Assembly (NCBI GenBank): GCA_004558025.1
Contig: SFEG01000008.1
Span: 1-64,000, forward strand
Direction: 5' to 3'
Source: Clostridiales bacterium
GTDB taxonomy: Bacteria > Bacillota > Clostridia > Oscillospirales > Oscillospiraceae
DNA: 64,000 nucleotides
In this document: one piece after another, positions 50,059 through 58,749 of the stretch
Layout of the letters: each line of letters starts with the position of its first letter
Numbering within the stretch: the stretch's first letter is position 1
The notes under the pieces: model-generated
Told to the model about the DNA's origin: nothing
Seen by the model: only the letters and a program-made list of their open reading frames with translations
Database searches by the model: none
Program-made: the position numbers and the translations under genes

Positions 50059-51342
50059 TTAATCTCGATACTCAAACTCGAGGTTATAGATGCTGACGGT
50101 GTCACCGTCGCGAATGCCCATTTCCTCCATGCGCTTGTAAACGCCGTTATCGCGCAGGACGCGGTCGAAGTACATCATACTCTCGTTATCTGAGAAGTTG
50201 ACAGAGGACATGAGCCTTTGCAGCCAGCCACCCTCGACGACCCAGACATCGTCGTACTTTTCGATGGTGAGAGTCTCGGATGTGTCTATTACCGGCTCGG
50301 GCGGAACATAGTCGGCCTCGAAGTGAATGACCGGCGGCAGCTCGCGCAGCTGATCGGCAGCCATGTTCACAAGCTCGCGCGTTCCGTGATGCGTCGCGGC
50401 GCTCATCTCGAAAAATTCATAGCCCAGAGCCTCGACGTGTGCCTTGAGCCGTTCGATATTCTCTCGGTCATCGCCGCACAGGTCGCATTTGTTTGCGGCG
50501 ACTATCTGCCTGCGCTCGGCAAGCTCGGCGGAATACTCCTTGAGCTCGGCGTTTATCGCATCAAAATCCTCGACCGGGTCTCGACCCTCGGAGCCCGAAA
50601 CGTCGACGAGATGAATGAGCAGACGGCAGCGGTCTATGTGCCGCAGAAAATCGTGGCCGAGACCCGCACCCTCGGACGCGCCCTCGATTATGCCGGGGAT
50701 ATCGGCCATGACGAAGGAGCGGCCTTCGTCTACATATACGACGCCGAGGTTGGGGAACAGCGTCGTGAAATGATAGTTTGCGATCTTCGGGTGCGCCTTG
50801 CTTACGACCGACAGCAGGGTAGACTTGCCCACATTGGGGAAGCCGACCAAACCTACGTCGGCCAAAAGCTTGAGCTCGAGCGTGATATCGTGAGCCTCGC
50901 CCGGAAGACCGGGCTTTGCAAAACGGGGGACCTGCCTTGTGGGCGTTGCAAAATGCTTGTTGCCCCAGCCGCCCTTGCCGCCGCGCGCGGCGATGAAGGG
51001 CTTGCCGTCGGACATGTCGTGCATTATGCCGCCGGTCTCGGTATCACGTACGAGCGTGCCGCGCGGAACGCGGATATACAGGCTTTCGCCGTCCTTGCCG
51101 GAGCAGCGCTTGCCCTGACCGTCCGCGCCCGTTCCCGCGACGTACTTGCGCTTATATCTGAAGTCCATCAGCGTGGACATGTTGTCGTCGACAACGAAAA
51201 CGATATCGCCGCCCTTGCCGCCGTCGCCGCCGTCGGGACCGCCCGCAGCGACATACTTCTCGCGGTGGAACGCGACGGCGCCGTTGCCGCCGTTTCCGGC
51301 CTTTATCGTTATCTTTGCTTTATCAACAAAAGAGGTAGCCAT
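50059..51342 (-). CDS. obg: Obg/CgtA GTPase
   Basis: 427 residues, standard for clostridial Obg. The Gly-rich N-terminal Obg fold (AGNGGNGAVAFHREKYVAAG, then GGDGGKGGDIVFV) is followed by the GTPase domain with G1 GFPNVGKSTLLS, G3 DIPG in VMADIPGIIEGAS, and G4 NKCD. A C-terminal OCT domain (GWLQRLMSSVNFSDNESMMY) ends the protein. Obg associates with the 50S subunit and participates in ribosome assembly and stress responses, including sporulation. It follows rpmA and rplU on the same strand, the conserved rplU-rpmA-obg order. Confidence 0.96.
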   Translation of the reverse strand: MATSFVDKAKITIKAGNGGNGAVAFHREKYVAAGGPDGGDGGKGGDIVFVVDDNMSTLMDFRYKRKYVAGTGADGQGKRCSGKDGESLYIRVPRGTLVRDTETGGIMHDMSDGKPFIAARGGKGGWGNKHFATPTRQVPRFAKPGLPGEAHDITLELKLLADVGLVGFPNVGKSTLLSVVSKAHPKIANYHFTTLFPNLGVVYVDEGRSFVMADIPGIIEGASEGAGLGHDFLRHIDRCRLLIHLVDVSGSEGRDPVEDFDAINAELKEYSAELAERRQIVAANKCDLCGDDRENIERLKAHVEALGYEFFEMSAATHHGTRELVNMAADQLRELPPVIHFEADYVPPEPVIDTSETLTIEKYDDVWVVEGGWLQRLMSSVNFSDNESMMYFDRVLRDNGVYKRMEEMGIRDGDTVSIYNLEFEYRD

Positions 51343-51449
51343 ATTTCACCTCACTATAAATATTTGTTATTTACTCTGGCTCTGTCATATATAACAGAAC
51401 CTTAAAGTAAATGCCGGACGAAAGCTTCGTCCGGCATCGTCATGTTAAT

Positions 51450-51713
51450 TTACTGAGCGATCTCTTCGTAAACAGAAACCTGCTTGCGATCCTTATCCTT
51501 GCGCTCGAACTTTACCTTGCCGTCTACGAGAGCGAACAGGGTGTCGTCCTTACCCTTACCAACGTTGGTGCCGGGATGGATCTTAGTTCCGCGCTGTCTG
51601 ACGAGGATATTTCCGGCCAGGACGAACTGACCGTCTGCTCTTTTGACACCAAGACGCTTAGACTCACTGTCGCGGCCGTTCTTGGTAGAACCCATACCTT
51701 TTTTATGTGCCAT
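51450..51713 (-). CDS. rpmA: 50S ribosomal protein L27
   Basis: 87 residues with the L27 core: STKNGRDSESKRLGVKRADG, then NILVRQRGTKIHPGTNVG. It begins directly with MAHKKGMGS. Many Firmicutes instead carry an N-terminal extension that is cut off by the protease Prp, whose gene normally sits between rplU and rpmA; both the extension and the gene are missing here. L27 reaches into the peptidyl transferase centre and helps position tRNA. Confidence 0.97.
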   Translation of the reverse strand: MAHKKGMGSTKNGRDSESKRLGVKRADGQFVLAGNILVRQRGTKIHPGTNVGKGKDDTLFALVDGKVKFERKDKDRKQVSVYEEIAQ

Positions 51714-51751
51714 TAAGGTTACACCTCCATTATCAGTAGTAGCGGGGAAAA

Positions 51752-52066
51752 TTATGCGTTGATGGTTTCGATCTGAACCTTGGTATAAGGCTGTCTGTGA
51801 CCCTGCGTTCTGCGATAGCCCTTTTTGGGCTTCATCTTGTAGACGCGGACCTTCTTGCCCTTGCCGTTCTTGACGACATTTGCGGAAACGGTAGCGCCGT
51901 CGATAACAGGAGCGCCGAAAACGGTGCTGTCGCCGTCGATAACTGCGAGGACCTTGTCAAACTTAACGGTCTCGCCGGCCTCAACGTCGAGCTTCTCAAC
52001 GAAGATAACGTCGCCCTCTGCCACACGGTACTGCTTACCGCCGGTCATGATGATAGCATGCTTCAT
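51752..52066 (-). CDS. rplU: 50S ribosomal protein L21
   Basis: 104 residues, complete L21: AIIMTGGKQYRVAEGDVIFV at the start, then VLAVIDGDSTVFGAPVIDGA, and a basic C-terminus PKKGYRRTQGHRQPYTKV, which binds 23S rRNA. It is the first gene of the rplU-rpmA-obg cluster and is preceded by a strong promoter and a structured leader. The gap to rpmA is only 38 bp. Confidence 0.97.
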   Translation of the reverse strand: MKHAIIMTGGKQYRVAEGDVIFVEKLDVEAGETVKFDKVLAVIDGDSTVFGAPVIDGATVSANVVKNGKGKKVRVYKMKPKKGYRRTQGHRQPYTKVQIETINA

Positions 52067-52099
52067 AAACTAACAATCCTTTCTTCAGGTCTCGCTCTC

Positions 52100-52134
52100 A
52101 TGGGTGCCGGACAGACTCCGGACTTCCGACCCAT
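52100..52134 (-). ncRNA. Structured leader of rplU
   Basis: An outer stem ATGGGT (52134-52129 on the minus strand) with ACCCAT (52105-52100) encloses CCGGA/TCCGG (52121-52117 with 52111-52107). It could be an autoregulatory ribosomal protein leader, but I cannot confirm a match to the known L21 leader family. Confidence 0.4.
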
Positions 52135-52150
52135 TCAATGCGGCTCGAAT

Positions 52151-52179
52151 AGCATATCACATCAGCCCTTGATTGTCAA
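52151..52179 (-). promoter_or_regulatory. Promoter of rplU-rpmA-obg
   Basis: Minus strand TTGACA (52179-52174), 17-bp spacer, TATGCT (52156-52151). The rest of the 52180-52367 stretch shows only AT-rich sequence, including likely promoter elements of the cardiolipin synthase gene on the plus strand. Confidence 0.7.
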
Positions 52180-52367
52180 CGATTTTTAGAGGTGCTTTAA
52201 CGCATTTACGAATATTTATGTTGCGTCAGCCCGGTATCCGAACCGCTGATAGACACTTTTGCAATGGCCTTGAGGAGGAATGAATGAAAATCGATTTGCA
52301 AAACGCGGACGAACATGAGATAATATATAATACTAACAGATAAATCACGAGAAATGAGGGTATCCTA

Positions 52368-53885
52368 TTGCTTAAAAAACTGTTGTCACGAACTGCGATA
52401 ACGGCTGTGCTGATCCTTGTGCAGCTGGTGTGGATAGCGGCGCTCGTCCTGCGCCTTGGCGATGCGCTGCCGGTGTTAAACTATATCCTGCGTATACTGA
52501 GCATTATCGCCATACTGCACGTCATAAAAAATGATATGGATCCGTCTTATAAGGTCAGCTGGGTGCTGTTTATCGCACTTTTGCCGCTGTTCGGCGGCCT
52601 TATGTACGTTCTGTTCGGCAATAAGCGGCCGACAAGAGTTGTGCGCGATAAGCTTAACGTTCAGATTGAGGAAACACGGCGGTACTATACCCTGTGCCCG
52701 TCGGTCGTCGATGAGATCGACGATGCAGGCGTGCGCGGCATTTTCCGATATCTTGAGTCCTACAGCGGCTACAGAGCGTGCCGCGATACGAAAACGACCT
52801 ATTTCCCCGTCGGCGAGGATATGTATGCAAACCTGCTGCCTGAGCTTGAAAAGGCGGAAAAATTCATTTTCCTCGAGTATTTTATCATAAATTCGGGGCA
52901 GATGTGGGATTCCGTGCTCGATATTCTGCGCCGCAAGGTCGCGCAGGGGGTCGATGTGCGTGTCATATACGACGACGTCGGATGTGCGGATTATCTGCCG
53001 GCAAATTATTATCAGACCCTGCGCAGTTACGGCATCAAGGCCATGGCGTTCAATAAATTCGTTCCCGTCGTCAGCGTCGTTATGAATAACCGTGATCATC
53101 GAAAGATAATGGTCATTGACGGCAAGGTCGGCTTTATAGGCGGCATAAATATAAGCGATGAGTATATAAACCGCAAGGAGCGCTTCGGCCACTGGAAGGA
53201 CACGGGGCTCATGTTCAAGGGTCCGGGAGTCGAAAACCTCACGATCATGTTCCTTGAAATGTGGAACGCCTTCGAGGAAAAAGAAGGGACTTACGGCGAT
53301 TATGTGCCCGAAAAATATGAAGAAAGCGGCGGTGAGGGCGATGGCTATATCCTCAGCTTTTCCGACAGCCCGCTCGACGATGAGAACACGAGCGAGAACG
53401 TCTATGCCAATATCCTCTACAGTGCAAGCGACTACGTATATATAACAACGCCGTACCTCGCGATCGACATCAGCCTGCAAAACGCCCTGTGCCTTGCGGC
53501 AAAGCGCGGTGTTGATGTGCGCCTTATTACCCCGGGAATACCCGATAAAAAGATGGTATACCGCCTGACAAGGTCGTATTATGCGCCGCTCATCCGCGCG
53601 GGGGTGAAAATCTATGGGTACACGCCCGGCTTCGTGCACGCAAAAAGCTATGTCTCCGACGATAAGCTCGGAGTTGTAGGCACGATAAACATGGACTACC
53701 GCAGCCTGTATCTGCACTTTGAGTGCGGAACGCTCATGTACGACTGCCCGGCCGTGATAGATTTGAGAAACGACGATCTCGCAACAATGGAAAAATGCCG
53801 CAAAATCGAGCTTTCCGACTGCCGCACGAGCTTCTTCGGCGAGCTTTTGGATCGCGTGCTGAGAGTTATCGCGCCGTTATTATAA
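52368..53885 (+). CDS. cls: Cardiolipin synthase
   Basis: 505 residues from TTG 52368 after GAGGG. Two N-terminal membrane helices (about 8-60) precede a PLDc_N region, then two phospholipase D motifs: HRKIMVIDGKVGFIGGIN (near residue 244) and HAKSYVSDDKLGVVGTIN (near 423), both with intact His-x-Lys. The enzyme condenses two phosphatidylglycerols into cardiolipin and glycerol at the membrane. It is monocistronic and bounded by a perfect hairpin shared with convergent ackA. Confidence 0.95.
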   Translation: MLKKLLSRTAITAVLILVQLVWIAALVLRLGDALPVLNYILRILSIIAILHVIKNDMDPSYKVSWVLFIALLPLFGGLMYVLFGNKRPTRVVRDKLNVQIEETRRYYTLCPSVVDEIDDAGVRGIFRYLESYSGYRACRDTKTTYFPVGEDMYANLLPELEKAEKFIFLEYFIINSGQMWDSVLDILRRKVAQGVDVRVIYDDVGCADYLPANYYQTLRSYGIKAMAFNKFVPVVSVVMNNRDHRKIMVIDGKVGFIGGINISDEYINRKERFGHWKDTGLMFKGPGVENLTIMFLEMWNAFEEKEGTYGDYVPEKYEESGGEGDGYILSFSDSPLDDENTSENVYANILYSASDYVYITTPYLAIDISLQNALCLAAKRGVDVRLITPGIPDKKMVYRLTRSYYAPLIRAGVKIYGYTPGFVHAKSYVSDDKLGVVGTINMDYRSLYLHFECGTLMYDCPAVIDLRNDDLATMEKCRKIELSDCRTSFFGELLDRVLRVIAPLL

Positions 53886-53890
53886 CAATA

Positions 53891-53928
53891 AAAAAACAGC
53901 CTCTCCCGTGCGGGAGAGGCTGTTTTTT
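53891..53928. terminator. Bidirectional terminator between cls and ackA
   Basis: An 18-bp perfect stem AAAAAACAGCCTCTCCCG around TG with a T tract on each strand. Confidence 0.9.
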
Positions 53929-53936
53929 GTTTTATC

Positions 53937-55133
53937 TTAGCCGACTATATCGCGGGTATCGCGTGCGATGACGAGCTCTTCGTTGGTGGGGATAACGAAA
54001 ACCTTGACCTTGGAGTCTGGGGTGGAGATCATGATGTCCTCGCCGCGCTTGGAGTTTGCCTCGTCGTCGATGGTGACGCCCAGGTAGCCGAAGTATTCGG
54101 CGATGGCCTTGCGGGAGCTCTTGGAGTTCTCGCCGACACCGGCGGTGAATACGATCGCGTCAACGCCGTTCATTGCCGCAACGTAGGAGCCTGCGACCTT
54201 TGCGACCCAGTAATGGAACATGTCAAGTGCCAGCTGTGCGCGCTCATTGCCCTCGGCAGCGGCATTGTCGAGATCGCGGAAGTCGGAGGAAACGCCGGAA
54301 ACGCCAAGGACACCGGACTTCTTGTTGAGTATGTTGAGCATCTCGTCGATGCTTATGCCGTACTTGTTCATGATAAACTGGATAACGCCCGCGTCGAGGT
54401 CGCCGCAGCGGGTGCCCATGGGGAGGCCGACCAGCGGAGTGAAGCCCATGGAGGTATCGACGCACTTGCCGCAGTCGATAGCGGCGATTGAGCTGCCGTT
54501 GCCCATGTGGCAGGAGACGATCTTAAGCTCCTCGATGGGCTTGCCCATCAGCTCTGCGCAGCGTCCGGAAACATAGCGGTGCGAGGTGCCGTGGAAGCCG
54601 TAGCGGCGGATGCCGTCGTTTTTGTAATACTCATAGGGAACAGCGTACATGTAAGCCTTGCCGGGCATGGTTTGATGGAATGCGGTGTCGAACACTGCAA
54701 CCATGGGAACATTGCCCATAACGTCGCGGCAGGCATTGATGCCGATGATGTTTGCGGGGTTGTGCAGGGGAGCGAAGGGAGTGCACTCCTTGAGAGCTTC
54801 CATGACGGCATCGTCGATGCGGACAGAGGAAGCAAACTTCTCGCCGCCGTGAACGACGCGGTGACCGACAGCGTCGATCTCCTTCATGGAGGCGACAACG
54901 CCGTACTCGGCGCTGGTGAGCTTGTCGATAACAGCGGCTATTGCCTCTGCATGAGTGGGCATTGCAAGATCCTCGTCGAATACGGGCTTGCCGCCGACCA
55001 GCGGACTGTGCTTGAGGTGGCCGTCGATGCCGATACGCTCGCAAAGACCCTTAGCCATGACGGACTCGGTCTCCATGTCAATAAGCTGATACTTCAGCGA
55101 AGAGCTGCCTGCGTTGATAACAAGAATTTTCAT
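53937..55133 (-). CDS. ackA: Acetate kinase
   Basis: 398 residues. The N-terminal LVINAGSSSLKYQLID is the ASKHA phosphate-binding motif. HRVVHGGEKF, then VAVFDTAFHQTMP and YGFHGTSHRYVS, and the later GNGSSIAAIDCGK and VGENS signatures, complete the active site. AckA converts acetyl phosphate and ADP into acetate and ATP, the final ATP-yielding step of acetate fermentation. No pta is next to it. Divergent tmcAL, 117 bp away, uses acetate as substrate. Confidence 0.97.
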   Translation of the reverse strand: MKILVINAGSSSLKYQLIDMETESVMAKGLCERIGIDGHLKHSPLVGGKPVFDEDLAMPTHAEAIAAVIDKLTSAEYGVVASMKEIDAVGHRVVHGGEKFASSVRIDDAVMEALKECTPFAPLHNPANIIGINACRDVMGNVPMVAVFDTAFHQTMPGKAYMYAVPYEYYKNDGIRRYGFHGTSHRYVSGRCAELMGKPIEELKIVSCHMGNGSSIAAIDCGKCVDTSMGFTPLVGLPMGTRCGDLDAGVIQFIMNKYGISIDEMLNILNKKSGVLGVSGVSSDFRDLDNAAAEGNERAQLALDMFHYWVAKVAGSYVAAMNGVDAIVFTAGVGENSKSSRKAIAEYFGYLGVTIDDEANSKRGEDIMISTPDSKVKVFVIPTNEELVIARDTRDIVG

Positions 55134-55250
55134 TCCAATATTCCTTTCTTATTGTAAAAATCACAAAAAAATTGTATCATTAGTGCATGCCTAAATTATT
55201 TTAATACATTTTGCACAAAAAGCAAGTAATTTTTGAAAGGGATGAATGAT

Positions 55251-56456
55251 TTGAGCGTAATTGGCATAGTAGGAGAGTATAATCCCTTCCATTATGGGCA
55301 CATGCACCATATCGCGGAGACGAAAAAGCTCATGGGCGAGGACTGCCCGGTGGTGTGCGTGATGTCGGGCGATTTCATCCAGCGCGGCGAGGCGGCTGTT
55401 TATTCAAAATTTGCGCGCGCCGAGGCCGCGGTGCGCAGCGGAGTTGACCTTGTGCTTGAGCTTCCGCTGCCGTGGGTGCTGTCCTCGGCCGAGGGGTTTG
55501 CGCGCGGGGCTGTGGGGCTGCTGGGTGCAACCGGCATTGTTACGCACCTGAGCTTCGGCAGCGAATGCGGCGAGGTCGAGGTGCTCGAAACGATCGCTGA
55601 AACGCTCATCGACCCGCTCATCGGCGCGGATATACGCACAGAGCTTGCCGCGGACGAGGGCATACCCTTTGCCGCCGCGCGGCAGAGAGCCGTGGCAAAG
55701 CGCCTCGGTGAAATGTCCTGCCAGCTGGAAACTCCGAATAATATCCTCGCCGTCGAATATATTAAAGCTATATACAATCTCGGCCTCAACTTAAAGCCGG
55801 TGACCATACAGCGCTTCGGCGCGGGACACGACGAGCTCTCCGGCGAGGGCTATAAATCTGCGGCCGAGATACGCCGCATGATATCAAACGGCAAGGATAT
55901 TGCCTCTGTTCTGCCCGAGAGCGCCCATGCCGTCTATCGCCGCGAGGAAAAGCTCGGCCGCGGCCCTGTGATGCCGGAGAGCCTGGAGAGCGCAATTGTA
56001 TCGCGTCTGCGCATGCTGCCGGACTCTGCGTATGCCAATCTTCCCGACTCCGGGGAGGGGCTGCACAACCGTATTGCCCGCGCTGCGAAGGAGGAGTGCA
56101 CCCTCGACGCGATACTGGCCGCGGGAAAGAGTAAGCGCTACGCTCTCAGCCGCATAAGACGTATTATAATGTGCGCCGCCCTCGGGATAGACGCACGGAT
56201 GACGGCGGAAACTCCGCCCTATGCCCGCGTTCTGGCCGCAACGGCGCGCGGCTGCACACTGCTGCGCGAAATGGGTGAAAAATCGCGCATACCGGTCGTA
56301 ACAAAGCCCGCGGATATTAAAAACTATGATGCCGAATGCCTCAGCCTCTTTGAACTCGGCAGCGCCGCGCATGATCTTTACGTTCTCGGCTACAACGCTC
56401 AGCAGGAGCGTCGCGGCGGCGCGGACTGGCGCACGAGCCCGAAAATAATAAAATAA
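55251..56456 (+). CDS. tmcAL: tRNA(Met) cytidine acetate ligase TmcAL
   Basis: 401 residues. I choose TTG 55251, nine bases after AAAGGG, because it gives the family opening VIGIVGEYNPFHYGHMHH; longer in-frame starts lie on the ribosome binding site. The HxGH nucleotidylyl-transferase motif is in PFHYGHMHH, followed by VVCVMSGDFIQRGEAA and a later C-terminal domain with ILAAGKSKRYALSRIRR. TmcAL makes N4-acetylcytidine at the wobble position of elongator tRNA-Met, using acetate and ATP. It is divergent from ackA, whose product is acetate. Confidence 0.94.
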   Translation: MSVIGIVGEYNPFHYGHMHHIAETKKLMGEDCPVVCVMSGDFIQRGEAAVYSKFARAEAAVRSGVDLVLELPLPWVLSSAEGFARGAVGLLGATGIVTHLSFGSECGEVEVLETIAETLIDPLIGADIRTELAADEGIPFAAARQRAVAKRLGEMSCQLETPNNILAVEYIKAIYNLGLNLKPVTIQRFGAGHDELSGEGYKSAAEIRRMISNGKDIASVLPESAHAVYRREEKLGRGPVMPESLESAIVSRLRMLPDSAYANLPDSGEGLHNRIARAAKEECTLDAILAAGKSKRYALSRIRRIIMCAALGIDARMTAETPPYARVLAATARGCTLLREMGEKSRIPVVTKPADIKNYDAECLSLFELGSAAHDLYVLGYNAQQERRGGADWRTSPKIIK

Positions 56457-56476
56457 ATCATAAGAGAATAAGCGAT

Positions 56477-56518
56477 CGCCCCTCTCACGTCGTATGACTG
56501 AGCGGGGCGGCTGATTAT
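56477..56518. terminator. Terminator between tmcAL and the Mur ligase-LRR gene
   Basis: CGCCCC (56477-56482) pairs with GGGGCG (56504-56509); inner CTCA/TGAG and GTC/GAC pairs support the stem. TGATTATTTTTT follows on the plus strand. Confidence 0.6.
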
Positions 56519-56521
56519 TTT

Positions 56522-58480
56522 TTATGGCTCCCCGGTCGAAAAGCCCTGTGCCTCTGCGTATTTCCGAGCTTCGGAATTTTTTGAGCAAATAACGGTCATT
56601 TTCGGGGAGTTGTGCAAAGCGTCTGTGCCGAAAAAGCCAACGGAGTCGGGGATATACATCGTTTTGAGACCGGAGCAGCCATAGAATGTGCGCCTGTCCA
56701 TATGCAATGTTCCGTCCGGTATTGTCACCGCCGTGAGGCTCTTGCAGAAATTGAAAGCGCTTTTGTCAATGAACTTAAGCTCTCGCGGAAGCCTGATTTC
56801 TTTGAGAGCTGTGCAGGCATAAAAAGCATCTTGTCCGATATATGTTACAGAGTCGGGTATGTCTACAGAGACAATATTGCGTTTTTTTGAAAATGCTCGG
56901 CTTTGAATCCTTATAACAACTGAATTTTCAATGCCTGAGGGAATAACAAGCCTTGTATCCGTGCCGGTGTAGCCTATGACTTCGGCTATGCCGTCACGCC
57001 GTATGCGGAATTTATAACCGTCCTTTTCAACGACATATCCCTCATTGAACTGCTGCTCATTTTGAAGAGTCGTTCCGTATACATGGTCAATTGTTTTTGC
57101 GAGGGCTGTTTCAAACTGTCCGCTTTTATAAAATGTTACGTCATCGTGAGTTACATTTTGCCTTAACCAGCCGTCAAGCTCATCGCGGGTCTGCATCAGA
57201 AAAGCACTTTCAAAGCCGTTTGCCTTGAGCGCCGCATAAATTTGATCGCTGTCGCCGCCGTAGAGAACTATTATATCAAGCTTGAGCTTCGCCAGATCCT
57301 CGCCCAAAGCGTAGTGCATCTGTTTTGAGTTTGCGCCGAGCTTGTCTATGTGCCCTGTAACGAATATTCGCCGGCCGCCGTCCGAGACAGGCATCTGCTC
57401 AAGCGTTTTTGCCGACCCCAAAACCGTTTTCGGCTCGGCATTGAAGCAATCTATGAGCATTTTATAGCCGCCGACATTCCTGAAGTTCTGCCTCATACCG
57501 GAGGGCGTATAGGTGTCGATAAGCTCTATGGCTCTTTCCATCGGCACTCCGGCCAGCCGTGCGACAGCAATAGCCATCGCGCCGTTATATGCATTGTAAT
57601 CTCCGTACAGATTAAGCTTTGAGAGGAAATTTCCTTCGGCGCAGGTAAATGAAAATTCAATGCCGCTGAGTGTGGTGGAGACGCCGTTTATGTAATAGTC
57701 CGCTCCGGGGTCTTTCATTGAAACCGTAACGACCCTGTGCGTGAAATGCGTTTTTGACAGAATGTCATCGTCGCCGTTTATAACGACGACTCCGTTTGGC
57801 TTAAGATATTTTTCGAGGCTGCCTTTATCTTTAAGAATATTTTCACGCGTCATGTACTTATCCAAATGCGATTGCCCGATATTCGTAAGAACGGCAATAT
57901 CCGGTCTCAGTATGCAGGCGGAGCTTTCGATGTACCCGGGCTGCACGCCGCCGACCTCCTGTACCCACCATTCATGCTTTGGCGTCAGCTTCTGGATGTT
58001 TCTGAGTATGGCGCCGTGGCTGTTCGACATGGGGTTATGAGTGAGCGTGTGATAAGTATTTGTGATCACTGCGTTTATAAGGCCTGTAGTCGTCGTTTTT
58101 CCTACGCTTCCGCTTATTACTATTCTCTTGGCGTGACAGCCCTTTTCGCGCCAGAGCTCATAGGCCTGTACGCACGCAAGCGGATCCTTGACCGCGATCA
58201 CCTTGTCATTGTCCGGGAACAGGTCGTTTTTTACACTCTCGGGACAGAAAACCGCAAGAGCGCCTTTTTTCAGCGACTGAGAGATGATGCGATTGTGCTC
58301 ATACCATCCGGCGCTGATCACAACGTCTCCAGGAGTTACATATTCCGACTGCGTCAATATTCTTCCGCAGACGGCGCTGCCCGATACGGAGCAAGGAACG
58401 GATGCGTCGATTATCTTTGCAAATTCGGCAAGTGTGAGCTTTTTTCCGCTATTGCCATGTGCACCGAACAATGATATCAA
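56522..58480 (-). CDS. Mur ligase family protein fused to BspA-type leucine-rich repeats
   Basis: 652 residues. I prefer TTG 58480, eight bases after GGAGG, over the longer 58528 start. Residues 1-110 resemble the MurF N-terminal domain (KKLTLAEFAKII, then VTPGDVVISAGWY). Residues 118-470 are a Mur ligase catalytic core with the ATP loop GSVGKTTTT (124-132), a SNIGQSHLD-like segment (LTNIGQSHLDKY) and a C-terminal domain with RIFVTGHIDKLG. After a linker, residues 530-640 hold BspA/LRR_5 repeats (VDIPDSVTYIGQDAFYAC and related units). Mur ligases act in the cytoplasm, BspA repeats are usually surface-exposed, and no signal peptide is evident, so the combination is odd. Substrate unknown. Confidence 0.82.
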   Translation of the reverse strand: MISLFGAHGNSGKKLTLAEFAKIIDASVPCSVSGSAVCGRILTQSEYVTPGDVVISAGWYEHNRIISQSLKKGALAVFCPESVKNDLFPDNDKVIAVKDPLACVQAYELWREKGCHAKRIVISGSVGKTTTTGLINAVITNTYHTLTHNPMSNSHGAILRNIQKLTPKHEWWVQEVGGVQPGYIESSACILRPDIAVLTNIGQSHLDKYMTRENILKDKGSLEKYLKPNGVVVINGDDDILSKTHFTHRVVTVSMKDPGADYYINGVSTTLSGIEFSFTCAEGNFLSKLNLYGDYNAYNGAMAIAVARLAGVPMERAIELIDTYTPSGMRQNFRNVGGYKMLIDCFNAEPKTVLGSAKTLEQMPVSDGGRRIFVTGHIDKLGANSKQMHYALGEDLAKLKLDIIVLYGGDSDQIYAALKANGFESAFLMQTRDELDGWLRQNVTHDDVTFYKSGQFETALAKTIDHVYGTTLQNEQQFNEGYVVEKDGYKFRIRRDGIAEVIGYTGTDTRLVIPSGIENSVVIRIQSRAFSKKRNIVSVDIPDSVTYIGQDAFYACTALKEIRLPRELKFIDKSAFNFCKSLTAVTIPDGTLHMDRRTFYGCSGLKTMYIPDSVGFFGTDALHNSPKMTVICSKNSEARKYAEAQGFSTGEP

Positions 58481-58633
58481 AGATGACACCTCCAAGTAAT
58501 TCTGATCAATTAAAATGAAATTTATCACAGAAATGAAAGGAATTCAAGCCGGACGTGAGGCGGAGGTGATATAACATATTGAAAAAATATCAAAAAAATA
58601 TCAAATAAATATTAATTTAAGAGCAAAAAACAG

Positions 58634-58662
58634 TTGCAATTTGCTTTTTCGTAGTTTATAAT
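58634..58662 (+). promoter_or_regulatory. Promoter of the liv operon
   Basis: TTGCAA (58634-58639) and TATAAT (58657-58662) with a 17-bp spacer, followed by a leader to the AGGAGG ribosome binding site of livJ. Confidence 0.7.
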
Positions 58663-58749
58663 GCCAAATATCAACGCGAAGACAAATGTTCGCCATGTGC
58701 GGACACGGAGAAAGTTGAAAGTTGATTTTAATTAGGAGGAAATAACCCA

